64,000 nucleotides of DNA from Pyrinomonadaceae bacterium (lineage in GTDB: Bacteria > Acidobacteriota > Blastocatellia > Pyrinomonadales > Pyrinomonadaceae), in contig JAHCHG010000011.1 of assembly GCA_026129865.1 (NCBI GenBank), positions 1 to 64,000 of the forward strand, written 5' to 3'. Under the pieces are notes generated by a model. The model did not search any database, was not told where the DNA came from, and saw only the letters and a program-made list of their open reading frames with translations. Both the position numbers and the translations under genes were made by a program. Below are positions 53,869-62,509 of this stretch, in pieces; position 1 is the stretch's first letter; every line of letters starts with the position of its first letter.

Positions 53869-53999
53869 GATCTCACCTCCTGTTTGTAAATTTGCTTTAC
53901 TAGAACGATTTCTAGGTTCGAAACCATTCTATCAGAAAATTTCCCAAAACTCGCGGTAAACGCGCTTTGATCGTGTTTATCAATAAGTTACAGAACAAC

Positions 54000-54503
54000 T
54001 TACTGCGGTTGAGACGGCGGTTTCAGATCGCTGTAACCGTCAACTTGAAAACGCCATTTTCCGTCTTTTTCTTTAACGGCGACGACGACAAACTTTCCTT
54101 GTCCCGATTCGCCGACCTGCTTGCCTTCTTTATATTGCCGGATCGTATAAATTCCGACATCATACGCCAAATTTTTATCAACTTTGCGCTGAATGATCTG
54201 AAACGAGATCGTCATCGTCCGACCTTCGTTTTTTATATAATCGAAAAACGATTTAAACGTCAGGCGAATCTCCGCGCGACCTTGCAAAATAACGTTCGAC
54301 GGCGGTAGATACGCCGCGTCGTCCGTGTAGAGATTTGCCACCAGATCTACATTCAAAGTTCGATACGACTCGCTGAATGTTTTATAGATTCCGTCGATTT
54401 CATTGTGCGCCGGGACGCCCTTTTCTAAAGTTAATTCGGAATTTTGAGCGTTTGCATCGAGCGAAATAAAAAGTAGAAAAGATAAAAGTAAAAGTTGTTT
54501 CAT
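54000..54503 (-). CDS. secreted SnoaL-like (DUF4440) protein
   Basis: 167 residues. Signal peptide to about 19. IDGIYKTFSESYRTLNVDLV, NLYTDDAAYLPPSN and the C-terminal KDGKWRFQVDGYSD are the cone-shaped SnoaL/NTF2-like family pattern. Function unknown. Its ATG overlaps the stop of the small gene 54500-54664 by 4 bases, so it is the distal gene of that run. Confidence 0.82.
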   Translation of the reverse strand: MKQLLLLSFLLFISLDANAQNSELTLEKGVPAHNEIDGIYKTFSESYRTLNVDLVANLYTDDAAYLPPSNVILQGRAEIRLTFKSFFDYIKNEGRTMTISFQIIQRKVDKNLAYDVGIYTIRQYKEGKQVGESGQGKFVVVAVKEKDGKWRFQVDGYSDLKPPSQPQ

Positions 54504-54664
54504 AATTTTCTTTCCACCGTATTATTTGAGAACTTTTTTTCAAACCGCTTTGAATTTGATTTATTTTCTAAGCTACCTCGGCGAATCATCAAACACGCTT
54601 TAGTTAATTGTCCGACGAGTTTAAGCCGATCCTCGATTGCTTTTGGCGACATATCAACTTTCAT
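54500..54664 (-). CDS. small conserved protein downstream of nucleotidyltransferase
   Basis: A 54-residue gene, too short for most gene finders. It starts at the ATG at 54664 (MKVDMSPKAIEDRLKLVGQL) and ends at 54500. Its start overlaps the end of the nucleotidyltransferase frame by 11 bases and its stop overlaps the DUF4440 ATG (ATGA). The two overlaps and the basic, helical composition support it. I recall similar short genes behind this kind of nucleotidyltransferase, but cannot verify that here. Confidence 0.65.
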   Translation of the reverse strand: MKVDMSPKAIEDRLKLVGQLTKACLMIRRGSLENKSNSKRFEKKFSNNTVERKL

Positions 54665-55120
54665 CTTCGATCTCCATTAATTTTTCAATATCGGCTTTGT
54701 CCTGTGTGCGTCCGCTCAATGTTTTCAGCTTTATCAACCCTTCGCGTGAAACAACTGAAACTGAACAATTTTCCAAAGGCGTTGTCTGTCTATTTTGCCA
54801 AACATCTTTTATCTCCGGCGTTACCAAAAGCAAATCAAGCATTAGAATAAAACCTGTTTCGTCATCAATTTTAGAAATCCGGCGATTTCGATTTGCCCGT
54901 TATGAAAAGACATCGGCAAACCTTCGAGCCAGTAATCATTTGATTTAGCAATTTCAAAAACTTTATCAAGCGATTCTGCGGAAATCAGCAAATCAATATC
55001 AACCGTTGCGCGCGGAACGCCGTGAATCGCCATCGCCCAACCGCCGCAAACGGCATATTCCACATCGTTTTCATCTAAAGCATTGATAATTCGCTTCAGT
55101 TCGGCGTAGATATCAAACAT
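54654..55120 (-). pseudogene. nucleotidyltransferase-like gene with a frameshift
   Basis: The frame starting at 55120 holds YAVCGGWAMAIHGVPRATVD and IDLLI, the nucleotidyltransferase pattern of AbiEii/DUF6036-like proteins, but ends at 54842. In the next frame the expected continuation appears: RISKIDDETGFIL, then MLDLLLVTPEIKDVW and VSREGLIKLKTLSG to 54654. One missing base near 54880 would join the halves into about 155 residues. It may be dead or a sequencing error. It starts 4 bases after the remnant VWA stop at 55125. Confidence 0.82.
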
Positions 55121-55124
55121 TTCT

Positions 55125-55229
55125 CTATTTTACACGGCTCGTTCGTCGTTTCAGGAAATCCATTAAAACAAATTGCGTCAAGTTGTTAGGATTCGCAAAA
55201 TACGCTTTGCCGCGCGTCATTTCGGACAT
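55125..55229 (-). pseudogene. duplicated 3' end of the VWA gene
   Basis: 34 codons from an ATG at 55229 to a TAG at 55125 match the end of the VWA protein at 55986-57317 ([20 protein letters not shown] and then [14 protein letters not shown]), with one residue change. About 86 of 98 bases match by eye, and most differences are silent. The match begins directly after the PIN stop codon. It is a remnant left beside the toxin-antitoxin pair. Confidence 0.92.
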
Positions 55230-55232
55230 TTT

Positions 55233-55697
55233 TTACTGATAATTATTAGGATTATCAGTCACTAGACCTTCAGATTTTGCTGTCGCATTTAATTCATTAT
55301 CGGCACAAACAAACATCAATGCGTTCAAACCATCCTGCAATCGTTTACGGTTTGTTAGTAATGCCGATGCAAGTTGGACGGCATCGTATCCGCGAAGCGC
55401 GTAAATTTCGGTTAATCGGACAGCTTCGTCAATAATTGAATCCCATAAATCAATAGCAAAAAATCTTTTAGAAAACATTCTCCGAAAGCGAAATACGGAT
55501 TTTACCGTTTTTTTGGGAGTCAGAGTCAAACCTTTTTGTCGTCGGGCAAGAGCGGCACATACTTCGACTACGGTGATTTTTGCGGTATAAAGAACATTTT
55601 TTGCTGACGGGCGAAGTAAATTTATCAAGAAATTCGTGCCTTTTTCTTTTGCGTAGCGTTTGACCGCCGCACTACTGTCAAAATAATACGCGCTCAT
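55233..55697 (-). CDS. PIN-domain toxin (VapC-like)
   Basis: 154 residues with the acidic PIN residues: Asp in YYFDSSAAVKRY, Glu in VVEVCAALAR, Asp in GYDAVQLASALL and Asp in FVCADNELNATAKSEGL. Such proteins cleave RNA when free of their antitoxin. The start overlaps the upstream antitoxin-like gene by 4 bases. The pair lies between two copies of the VWA gene end, so it looks inserted. Confidence 0.88.
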   Translation of the reverse strand: MSAYYFDSSAAVKRYAKEKGTNFLINLLRPSAKNVLYTAKITVVEVCAALARRQKGLTLTPKKTVKSVFRFRRMFSKRFFAIDLWDSIIDEAVRLTEIYALRGYDAVQLASALLTNRKRLQDGLNALMFVCADNELNATAKSEGLVTDNPNNYQ

Positions 55698-55981
55698 CTG
55701 CGTTCCCGGATGATCTGTTCGGAGAGCGGTTCGCCTTCAAATTCTTTCGGCTCAAAATCGTCGTCTTCATCGGTTTCATCCCGCTCCGGAATCTTGGAAA
55801 TAAAGCCTTCGGCTAAAAGTTTTTTGGCAAATTCATCTTCTTTTGCTTCGATTTCTTCTGCTGAAAGTTCTCTGATAACTTTAATCGGCTCGACTTTTTC
55901 CGCAATTTCGACAAGTTTTTTCAAATCTTCATTTGAAATTATCACTTGATTTTCGCCGTGATTTGTCGTTTGGATATCCAT
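55694..55981 (-). CDS. putative antitoxin of the PIN pair
   Basis: 95 residues, acidic (DETDEDDDFEPKEFEGE near the end), without a recognised DNA-binding fold. It sits just before the PIN gene with an ATGA overlap, as antitoxins do. The ATG is 4 bases after the VWA stop, the same spacing as the nucleotidyltransferase start has to the remnant VWA stop. Confidence 0.75.
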   Translation of the reverse strand: MDIQTTNHGENQVIISNEDLKKLVEIAEKVEPIKVIRELSAEEIEAKEDEFAKKLLAEGFISKIPERDETDEDDDFEPKEFEGEPLSEQIIRERR

Positions 55982-55985
55982 AAAT

Positions 55986-57317
55986 TTATTTTACACGACT
56001 CGTTCGCCGTTTCATAAAATCCATCAAAACGAATTGCGTCAGATTATTCGGATTTGCGAAATACGCTTTGCCGCGCGTCATTTCGGACATCTTTTTGACG
56101 AATTCGACCAGATACCAATCGCTGGCGAGCATAAAAGTATTTATCATAATTCCGGCTTTCCGGCAGGCTTGGACTTCTTTGAAGGTTTCCGCCATGACGA
56201 ACGGATCGTTGCCCATCGAGTTTTTGTAGAGTGCGCGTTTTTTATCGCTGGTTTGCGTTTGCGAATAACGGCGATGATTAAAATACGCCGGATTTCCCGA
56301 ATCAATAAACGCAGCGGTCGGTTTTCCGTCCGTAACCATTACGATCTGCTTCATCTCTTTGCGCTGTGCGGCGAGTAATCGTCGTGCCAATTTCAATCCT
56401 TCCGCCGTGTTTGTGTGATATGGTCCGACTTGCGTTGTCGCTAATTTGGCGAGCGGTAATTCTTCCGCGTCGTCGTGAAAAAGCACGATTTTTAAACTGT
56501 CGCCGGGATATTGTGTGCGAATCAAATGCGCCAAAGCTAACGCGACTTTTTTCGCGGGCGTGAAACGGTCTTCGCCGTAAAGGATCATCGAATGCGAACA
56601 ATCGAGCATCACGACCGTCGCGCACGAAGATGTGTAATCCTGCTGATGAACATATAGATCGGAATATTCCAGATTGAGCGGAACACCCAAACCTTCGCGT
56701 GTTATCGCGCTTAAAAGCGTTGCATTCACGTCCAGATTTATCGTGTCGCCGAATTCGTATTGCTTTGAACTCAAAGCCGCTTCAACGCCCGTGTCGAGTT
56801 CCGGCGTTTCGTGTCTGCCGATTGAAGATTTGCCCATCGAACCCAAGAGTTTCTGCAAAGTCTTAAACCCCAGAAAATCCAAACCTTTTTCCGTCAATTG
56901 AAAACGCACATCGCGCGGCAAAGGTGTTCCAATTTCGCCTTTTCCTTGTCCGCTTTGCTGCTGTTGATTTTGCTGTCTTTCTACTTCCTTTAAATCCAAA
57001 TAGCCTTCTTCGACCAATCTTTCGATCAATTGATTTATCAATTGTTCCAAAAGAGAACCTTTGAATTTGCGGTCGTTATCATCGAACATTTTTTCAACAT
57101 CGAGTTCGTCCAAAATCCCCTGCTCCATCAGCGCATCAAGAAGTGCCTGACGAAGCGCGTCCAATGAATCGTCAACCTGATTTCTCTCCCGCGTCCAATA
57201 GTAATCGTCGTTAAAGCCCGAATCGAGCATCATATCCGAGAGCGACTGCATCAGATCGCCGAGATTAACGCCGAAAACGTCGAAACCTTTGAATTTTGAA
57301 TACTTTATGAACTTCAT
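55986..57317 (-). CDS. VWA-domain protein (chelatase D / CoxE-like)
   Basis: 443 residues. After a helical N-terminal half with Gln-rich [11 protein letters not shown], the VWA domain (about 225-400) carries [18 protein letters not shown], with the MIDAS DxSxS, and [11 protein letters not shown]. The C-terminal [14 protein letters not shown] is also found as a remnant at 55125-55229. VWA proteins of this type pair with MoxR/chelatase AAA+ proteins, and the matching ATPase is at 58627-60099. Confidence 0.88.
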   Translation of the reverse strand: MKFIKYSKFKGFDVFGVNLGDLMQSLSDMMLDSGFNDDYYWTRERNQVDDSLDALRQALLDALMEQGILDELDVEKMFDDNDRKFKGSLLEQLINQLIERLVEEGYLDLKEVERQQNQQQQSGQGKGEIGTPLPRDVRFQLTEKGLDFLGFKTLQKLLGSMGKSSIGRHETPELDTGVEAALSSKQYEFGDTINLDVNATLLSAITREGLGVPLNLEYSDLYVHQQDYTSSCATVVMLDCSHSMILYGEDRFTPAKKVALALAHLIRTQYPGDSLKIVLFHDDAEELPLAKLATTQVGPYHTNTAEGLKLARRLLAAQRKEMKQIVMVTDGKPTAAFIDSGNPAYFNHRRYSQTQTSDKKRALYKNSMGNDPFVMAETFKEVQACRKAGIMINTFMLASDWYLVEFVKKMSEMTRGKAYFANPNNLTQFVLMDFMKRRTSRVK

Positions 57318-57526
57318 AAACCAGTGAAAAGGTGAGCAAACTTGCGAAATCCACTTTCGGCAGTTATTGTTTAAACATCAACTTTCCCCGAATTTGGCTG
57401 TGTTTAACTCGAAAAATGATCGAACTATCTTCGATGTTAAACATTTTCAGTTAAATAAACTCTTCCCAAAAACTTAGCATATTTCTCTCCTCGTTTTGAA
57501 ATATTTTAAAAGGAAGGTTTGTTCAA

Positions 57527-57949
57527 ATGAAAAAATTGATCGCATTAATGACGGTATTTTTTGTGTTCGCCGTAATGGTTCCGACGTCCGTCGAAGCTTA
57601 CGGCGGCGGCAAAAAATACAAAAAGTCTTACAACAGCAAGCGTTACAAGAAAAGTAAAAAGCGGAAATATAACCGCAGTTACCGCAGCGAACGGCGCAAT
57701 TATAACAACGGTCGAAACGATCGGCGTTATGACAGACGCGGCGACCGGCGTTATCAGCGTAGAAATCAAAGCGTTTACCGTCGTCATCGCAATTTGATCA
57801 ACATTGGTATCGGCGCCGGATCAGGCGCGATCATCGGCGGCATCATCGGCGGTAAAAAAGGCGCATTGATCGGCGCCGGAGTCGGCGCGGGCGCGGGCGC
57901 TGCTTACACCTACGGAATTAAGCCGAAAAAGAAACGCCGCTATCGATAG
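57527..57949 (+). CDS. glycine-zipper protein with basic middle
   Basis: 140 residues. Signal peptide (1-24, SVEA), a very basic Tyr/Arg/Lys-rich middle (KKYKKSYNSKRYKKSKKR), then LINIGIGAGSGAIIGGIIGG and KKGALIGAGVGAGAGAAYTY. AGGAAGG precedes the start. It has a close relative at 58172-58501. Likely an exported protein that packs in or on the envelope. Confidence 0.82.
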   Translation: MKKLIALMTVFFVFAVMVPTSVEAYGGGKKYKKSYNSKRYKKSKKRKYNRSYRSERRNYNNGRNDRRYDRRGDRRYQRRNQSVYRRHRNLINIGIGAGSGAIIGGIIGGKKGALIGAGVGAGAGAAYTYGIKPKKKRRYR

Positions 57950-57970
57950 GTTTTTCAAGCGTTCACCATC

Positions 57971-57999
57971 AAAGCCCGGTTTTCCGCCGGGCTTTTTTT
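57971..57999 (+). terminator. rho-independent terminator
   Basis: AAGCCCGG (57972-57979) pairs with CCGGGCTT (57987-57994), followed by seven T. It ends the first glycine-zipper gene. Confidence 0.93.
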
Positions 58000-58171
58000 C
58001 GTTTACAAGACGATACGGGCTGTCGGCGATCCATTTCGTATAGATCGCACTCGTAATTATCGCCAGAATCTCTGCAAACCCTTATTATTTAGGGATTTTT
58101 GGACGTGGCACAGCCATTGCGACGTACACAGCCAGTCCCCCTTTGAAAAAATTAGAGGAGTAATTCTTACG

Positions 58172-58501
58172 ATGAAAAAATTTTTAGCAACATTCTTAAC
58201 AGCAGCGATGATGGCGATAATGATTCCGCTGGCGGCAAATGCACAATCGAGATCCGGCAAGCGTGCAAACCGCGATTATCGATACAGCCAGCAGCAGGAC
58301 AAAAACTTTTACCAAAGACACCGAAATCTTATTAATATCGGCATCGGCGGAGTCGCTGGCGCAGTCGTCGGCGGTTTGATCGGCGGTAAGAAAGGCGCGT
58401 TGATCGGTGCCGGAGTCGGCGCGGGTTCAGGTGCGGCTTATACTTACGGAATTAATCCGAAGGACAAGAAAAAAGAACGCAGATATTATCGTCGTCCGTA
58501 A
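58172..58501 (+). CDS. glycine-zipper protein, paralogue of the preceding gene
   Basis: 109 residues. Signal peptide (1-24, NAQ) and then LINIGIGGVAGAVVGGLIGG and KKGALIGAGVGAGSGAAYTY, nearly the same as the gene at 57527. The basic repeat region is shorter. GAGGAG precedes the start. Both genes lie on the plus strand between the minus-strand AAA+ and VWA genes. Confidence 0.85.
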   Translation: MKKFLATFLTAAMMAIMIPLAANAQSRSGKRANRDYRYSQQQDKNFYQRHRNLINIGIGGVAGAVVGGLIGGKKGALIGAGVGAGSGAAYTYGINPKDKKKERRYYRRP

Positions 58502-58626
58502 TTGAAAAATTCTGGATCGAAAATAGGGAGTCGTGAGGGTTACACCTCGCGGCTTTCTCCATTTAATGATGATCGTTTTGAACTTTTGACCTGCGTTTAG
58601 CCGCCGGCTCTGCACTTAAGATCGTG

Positions 58627-60099
58627 TTAATTAAAATTGTCCAAATCGGTCAAATCTTCGTAGATCAATCCGCGACGATCTCTTTTGGCTTTGGTTGTCG
58701 CTTCAAAACCGCCTTCTTCGTTGCGCGAGATCTTGTTTTGCGCGTAGAGACCTTCGAGAACGAATTCACACGCCGCGACGAGTTTTGCTTTGTTTTTACG
58801 TTCAAAGGCGAGCGGCACGAGCGTTGAATCAATTAATTCGGGGACGCTTTCAAGCAGCATCACGCATTCTTCCGCCGAAGCGGTTTCGGATAAAAGCAGT
58901 TTATTGCCGTTATCAAACCAATCAACTGTCGGCTGAAAATCAATTCCGAGGAAAAATCCTTCAAAAATAATTCCGGCGGCGCGTTTGATAAGTTCTTTTG
59001 CCAGACGTGTTGCCCCGAGCTGTTCGCCTTCATATTCGAGTTCCATTTTTCCCGTCATCGCCGGAAGCGCGGCGTAAATATCGGAAATACGCGGGACAAT
59101 TTCTTTTTCGTTCGTAATAAGTGCGCGTCTTTCGGCGTTTGAAACTGCGGCTTCCGTAACGCTGATCGAAAATCTCTGCGAAACGCCCGAACGCTTGTCA
59201 ATTCGCTGATCATCGCGTGCTTCAAAGGCGATCTGCTCGATTGTTTCCGCGATAAAATCAGGAATTTCAACCGCAAAATCTTCCAGATCGCCGCGTTTTA
59301 TCCACGCTTCTTGTTTTGTAATCGCCGTTCCGAGTCCGATATCTTTCGGATAATGCGTCATAATTTCCGCGCCGATCCTATCTTTCAGCGGCGTGATAAT
59401 TTTTCCGCGAGCCGTGTAATCTTCGGGATTTGCCGAGAAAACCAGCAATAGATCGAGCGGCAGACGAACCGGATAACCTTTTATCTGAACATCGCCTTCC
59501 TGCATTATGTTGAAAAGTCCGACCTGAATTTTTCCCGAAAGATCGGGCAGCTCGTTCATCGCAAAAATTCCGCGATTCGCTCTCGGCAATAAGCCGAAAT
59601 GCATCGTCAATTCGTCCGACAAAAGATGTCCGCCTTTTGCCGCTTTGATCGGATCAACATCGCCTATAATGTCCGCGATCGTCACGTCAGGCGTAGCGAG
59701 TTTTTCAACAAAGCGATTTTCCCGCGTTACCCAATCAATTTTCGTTTCGTCGCCGTGAAGTTCGATCTGAGATTTTCCGTAAGCCGAAAGCGGTTCAAAC
59801 GGATTGTCATTGACCTCCGAACCCGCGATGATCGGCATTTCTTCATCGAGAAATTGCGTCAATTGTCTGATAATCCTGCTTTTAGCCTGCCCGCGAAGTC
59901 CCAAAAGAATGAAATTATGCTTTGCCAGAATCGCATTGACGATCTGCGGAACGACCGATTCTTCAAAACCCAAAATTCCGTCAAATAGCTTTTCGCCGCG
60001 TTTCAGTTTCGCGATCAGATTTGAACGCATTTCGTCTTTAACGGAACGCGAAACATATCCGCTCGCTTTTAATTCGGCTAGGGTTTTTGGATTTTTCAT
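58627..60099 (-). CDS. magnesium-chelatase-like AAA+ ATPase
   Basis: 490 residues, MoxR/ChlI type. The P-loop is GLRGQAKSRIIRQL (about 68-81); GHLLSDELTMHFGLLPRANR, FAMNELPDLSGKIQVGLFN (Walker B-like) and VFSANPEDYTARGKIITPL follow. It should drive a partner through the VWA protein at 55986-57317; the two are now separated by two plus-strand genes. Confidence 0.9.
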   Translation of the reverse strand: MKNPKTLAELKASGYVSRSVKDEMRSNLIAKLKRGEKLFDGILGFEESVVPQIVNAILAKHNFILLGLRGQAKSRIIRQLTQFLDEEMPIIAGSEVNDNPFEPLSAYGKSQIELHGDETKIDWVTRENRFVEKLATPDVTIADIIGDVDPIKAAKGGHLLSDELTMHFGLLPRANRGIFAMNELPDLSGKIQVGLFNIMQEGDVQIKGYPVRLPLDLLLVFSANPEDYTARGKIITPLKDRIGAEIMTHYPKDIGLGTAITKQEAWIKRGDLEDFAVEIPDFIAETIEQIAFEARDDQRIDKRSGVSQRFSISVTEAAVSNAERRALITNEKEIVPRISDIYAALPAMTGKMELEYEGEQLGATRLAKELIKRAAGIIFEGFFLGIDFQPTVDWFDNGNKLLLSETASAEECVMLLESVPELIDSTLVPLAFERKNKAKLVAACEFVLEGLYAQNKISRNEEGGFEATTKAKRDRRGLIYEDLTDLDNFN

Positions 60100-60434
60100 A
60101 ACTTTTGAATATTGTTGAATAATTTCAAATCTAAAATTTCAAATTTCATAAGGTTGCAATACCTTCGCGGAAGAATTGAATTTCATATTAAATCAACGGG
60201 CATTTTGAATAATAATTTACTATTAAGTAGACGCAGAACATTGCGGACGAGGTTTCAGGATCTAAACCTTTGACCTTCATCGGAAGTGATTTAACCAAGT
60301 AAGTAACCAAAATTATTCGTGTTCCCGATAGAATTCATTGTTATTTCTGCCTAATTTGCTTTATTGTGCTGCAGGCATCGTCCTGGCAGCATTTTTTGAA
60401 ATTGAAGATTTGAAATTTGAAATTAGTGAAAAAT
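60100..60434. repeat. intergenic region flanked by inverted word repeats
   Basis: Words of the type AATTTCAAATTT at 60121-60150 are the reverse complement of TTTGAAATTGAAGATTTGAA words at 60394-60424. The roughly 240 bases between hold no gene I can recognise. The right arm abuts the end of the broken four-helix-bundle gene. Confidence 0.6.
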
Positions 60435-60958
60435 TTATTTTTGGTTCCTTTCGTTTTCTTCGCGTTTCAGTTTTTCAGAAAAATTAGACCGAAAATCTTT
60501 CATTTCCTTATCGAATTCTTGCAATTCCTTCTTCCGACGGTACGACTCTCGTTCCTTTTCCGTCAAAAACTTAAACCCTTTAATGTCCGAATTCTTTAAC
60601 GAATCTGCCCAGCCGCTTAGCTGTCGCGAAATTTTCTCAGCCCTGCTGCGCAAATCCGATATATCGGCTTTGAACTTTTTGAAATTTGGCAATCTCCCGA
60701 GAATATGTGTCATCGAGCGACATTCGCCCACCGACCCTTTTGAGATATATAAAAATTGAATCAATTCGACGGTCGTTTTCTTTCGAATCCCTCGGCGACA
60801 TTGTTTGAAATGGAGACCGCCGCACGTTCCAATTGATTTCTTAGATCACCTAAGCCCTTGAATTCCGGTACGGCATTTTTACTAAACTCGAAGACCTTTA
60901 CTGCAAATTCTATTGCGTCAATCCAAACCGGTAACTGCTCAAATCGTTTGTAATTCAT
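60435..60958 (-). pseudogene. frameshifted four-helix-bundle protein gene (S23/IVS family)
   Basis: From the ATG at 60958 the frame gives MNYKRFEQLPVWIDAIEFAV and LERAAVSISNNVAEGFERK, the family pattern, then stops at 60761. The next frame, opened by a TTG at 60764 that overlaps the stop, continues as expected: IQFLYISKGSVGECRS, then ISDLRSRAEKISRQLSGWAD to 60435. One missing base near 60765 explains the break; a coupled two-piece gene is less likely. It is a relative of the intact gene at 13245-13634 and also lies beside word repeats. Confidence 0.82.
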
Positions 60959-61040
60959 CGTGATCCATTCAACCCAACGTATATCGCGCATTCCGTAAAG
61001 CGCAAATGCACAGTCGCGAAGAACAAAGACGTAATATTTG

Positions 61041-61493
61041 CTAACTCGTATGGTCGTGCACAACTTTCCATCCGTCCTTAAATTTCCGAAATATTAAAGT
61101 AAATTTTCCGTGCGGGTTATCTTGTTTGCCGTCAACCGTCCTTTCCAGCGACCAGCCGCCCAAAACGACGGCGGCGTCTTTGCTCAAGATGGTAAATTCC
61201 AACTCGGAAAATGTTAGAACACCCATTTTTGCTTTCGAATCGTAGCTTTTCTGGTAACGGTCAAGCGCCGCCTGCCAACCGCGCGCGACGTTGTCGCCGG
61301 AAACAAATGTCATCTGCGGCGAATTCCAATAACCCTGCATAAAGCCTTCGATATCGCCCCGGTTCCAGGCGGCGGTTTGTACGTGCAAAACCTTTGTAAT
61401 TTCGTTTTCGATCTTCGCATCGCCGGTTTGGGCAAATGTCGAAACAGCGGAAAAAATGACGAAGGCTCCAAATAAAATGCTTGAGTTTTTCAT
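61041..61493 (-). CDS. secreted SnoaL-like (DUF4440) protein
   Basis: 150 residues with signal peptide (1-21, STFAQ). AAWNRGDIEGFMQGYWNSPQ and FTLIFRKFKDGWKVVHDHTS are typical of the family. Trp in AAWNRGD and the WKVVHDHTS end are well kept. Function not assigned; a second family member in this window is at 54000. Confidence 0.88.
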   Translation of the reverse strand: MKNSSILFGAFVIFSAVSTFAQTGDAKIENEITKVLHVQTAAWNRGDIEGFMQGYWNSPQMTFVSGDNVARGWQAALDRYQKSYDSKAKMGVLTFSELEFTILSKDAAVVLGGWSLERTVDGKQDNPHGKFTLIFRKFKDGWKVVHDHTS

Positions 61494-61726
61494 AATTGGT
61501 GTATTTTATGGGTCGGTAAACAAATAAAGCAAGTTTTGTTTTCCCGGGTGTTTTCGGCAAAATTAAAATCGCGAATTAAACCGGGACCCGGCAAATGAAT
61601 GAAAACGGAAAATGATGTCCAATATGTGCCGCGAGCTTAAGAATCCGCGGAAAAAATTCCTGTCTTCGTTGAAAGAAATTTGGAAGTATTAGGTAATGGC
61701 TCGGTACGATCGGAGAATCGAAAATT

Positions 61727-62416
61727 ATGAATAAAGATCTCGCCGCCAAGGTCGGAGTTTTTGGAGCGATGCTTTTCGGGTCGATTGTCATCGCTGCCGG
61801 GTTAATCGATTCGCGGAGTTCCGCGCAGAAGATCGAAAATACGCCGCCGATCGAGATCGTCGATAAATTTGACGCGGCAATTCAAAATCGCTTTTTAACC
61901 GAACCCAATTTTGGAATTCGCCGGATCCAGCCGACCTATCCGACTAATCCGCATCTTTCCGAATATTTCGAACCCAAAGAAGGCGCCGAAACGGAGAGTG
62001 TTAAAAGTTTTCAAGAGAGTAATTTTCGCGCGGGATTGTATCTCTTTGGTCGGCGGATTACTGAAATTGAAGACCCGAAAGGGAAAAAACGTCGATTTAA
62101 TATAAATTACAGACTTCACAATCCGCTCGGTGTCACCCGAAATTTTCCGCAGGAAAAACTAAAGAGCCCGCAAAAGCTTTTGGACGAGATCAAAACCGCA
62201 TTTATGGAATTTCGGACGAAAGATTCGTATGAATTTGAGAGCGGAAAATGGTCTTATATCGCCCGTCCGGTTCGCGCCCTAGAATCCTGTCTGAAATGCC
62301 ATAACGATTACGTGATCACCGAGGTGGTGGGAAAAAATGACTATAAATTTCGAAAACGCCAGGCGGGCGACGTCAACGGAATTTTAGTTTACGCTTTCCG
62401 GAAAACTTCCGACTGA
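61727..62416 (+). CDS. DUF3365-like c-type cytochrome
   Basis: 229 residues with an N-terminal membrane or signal segment (about 9-26). The C-terminal part has ESCLKCHNDY, one CxxCH haem c site, in a context (YIARPVRALESCLKCH) typical of DUF3365/Tll0287-like haem proteins. Likely periplasmic electron transfer or sensing. Ends about 90 bases before the fadR start. Confidence 0.85.
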   Translation: MNKDLAAKVGVFGAMLFGSIVIAAGLIDSRSSAQKIENTPPIEIVDKFDAAIQNRFLTEPNFGIRRIQPTYPTNPHLSEYFEPKEGAETESVKSFQESNFRAGLYLFGRRITEIEDPKGKKRRFNINYRLHNPLGVTRNFPQEKLKSPQKLLDEIKTAFMEFRTKDSYEFESGKWSYIARPVRALESCLKCHNDYVITEVVGKNDYKFRKRQAGDVNGILVYAFRKTSD

Positions 62417-62438
62417 CATCCATCCGGAAATTGAATTC

Positions 62439-62466
62439 TTGCAATTTTCAGTATCGTTAGTATAAC
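62439..62466 (+). promoter_or_regulatory. sigma-70-type promoter of fadR-fadD
   Basis: TTGCAA (62439-62444), a 16-base spacer and TATAAC (62461-62466). The predicted start of transcription, near 62473, lies just before the operator at 62478. Confidence 0.65.
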
Positions 62467-62477
62467 CTTACTAAAAC

Positions 62478-62495
62478 TGAATGACCGCTCATTCA
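62478..62495. promoter_or_regulatory. FadR-type operator
   Basis: TGAATGA-CCGC-TCATTCA is a perfect inverted repeat. Its half-sites are those I recall for the TetR-family FadR of Bacillus subtilis (TGAATGA...TCATTCA). It lies 14 bases before the fadR ATG and downstream of a promoter, so the regulator probably represses its own operon. Confidence 0.85.
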
Positions 62496-62509
62496 TTTTC
62501 AAATAAAAT

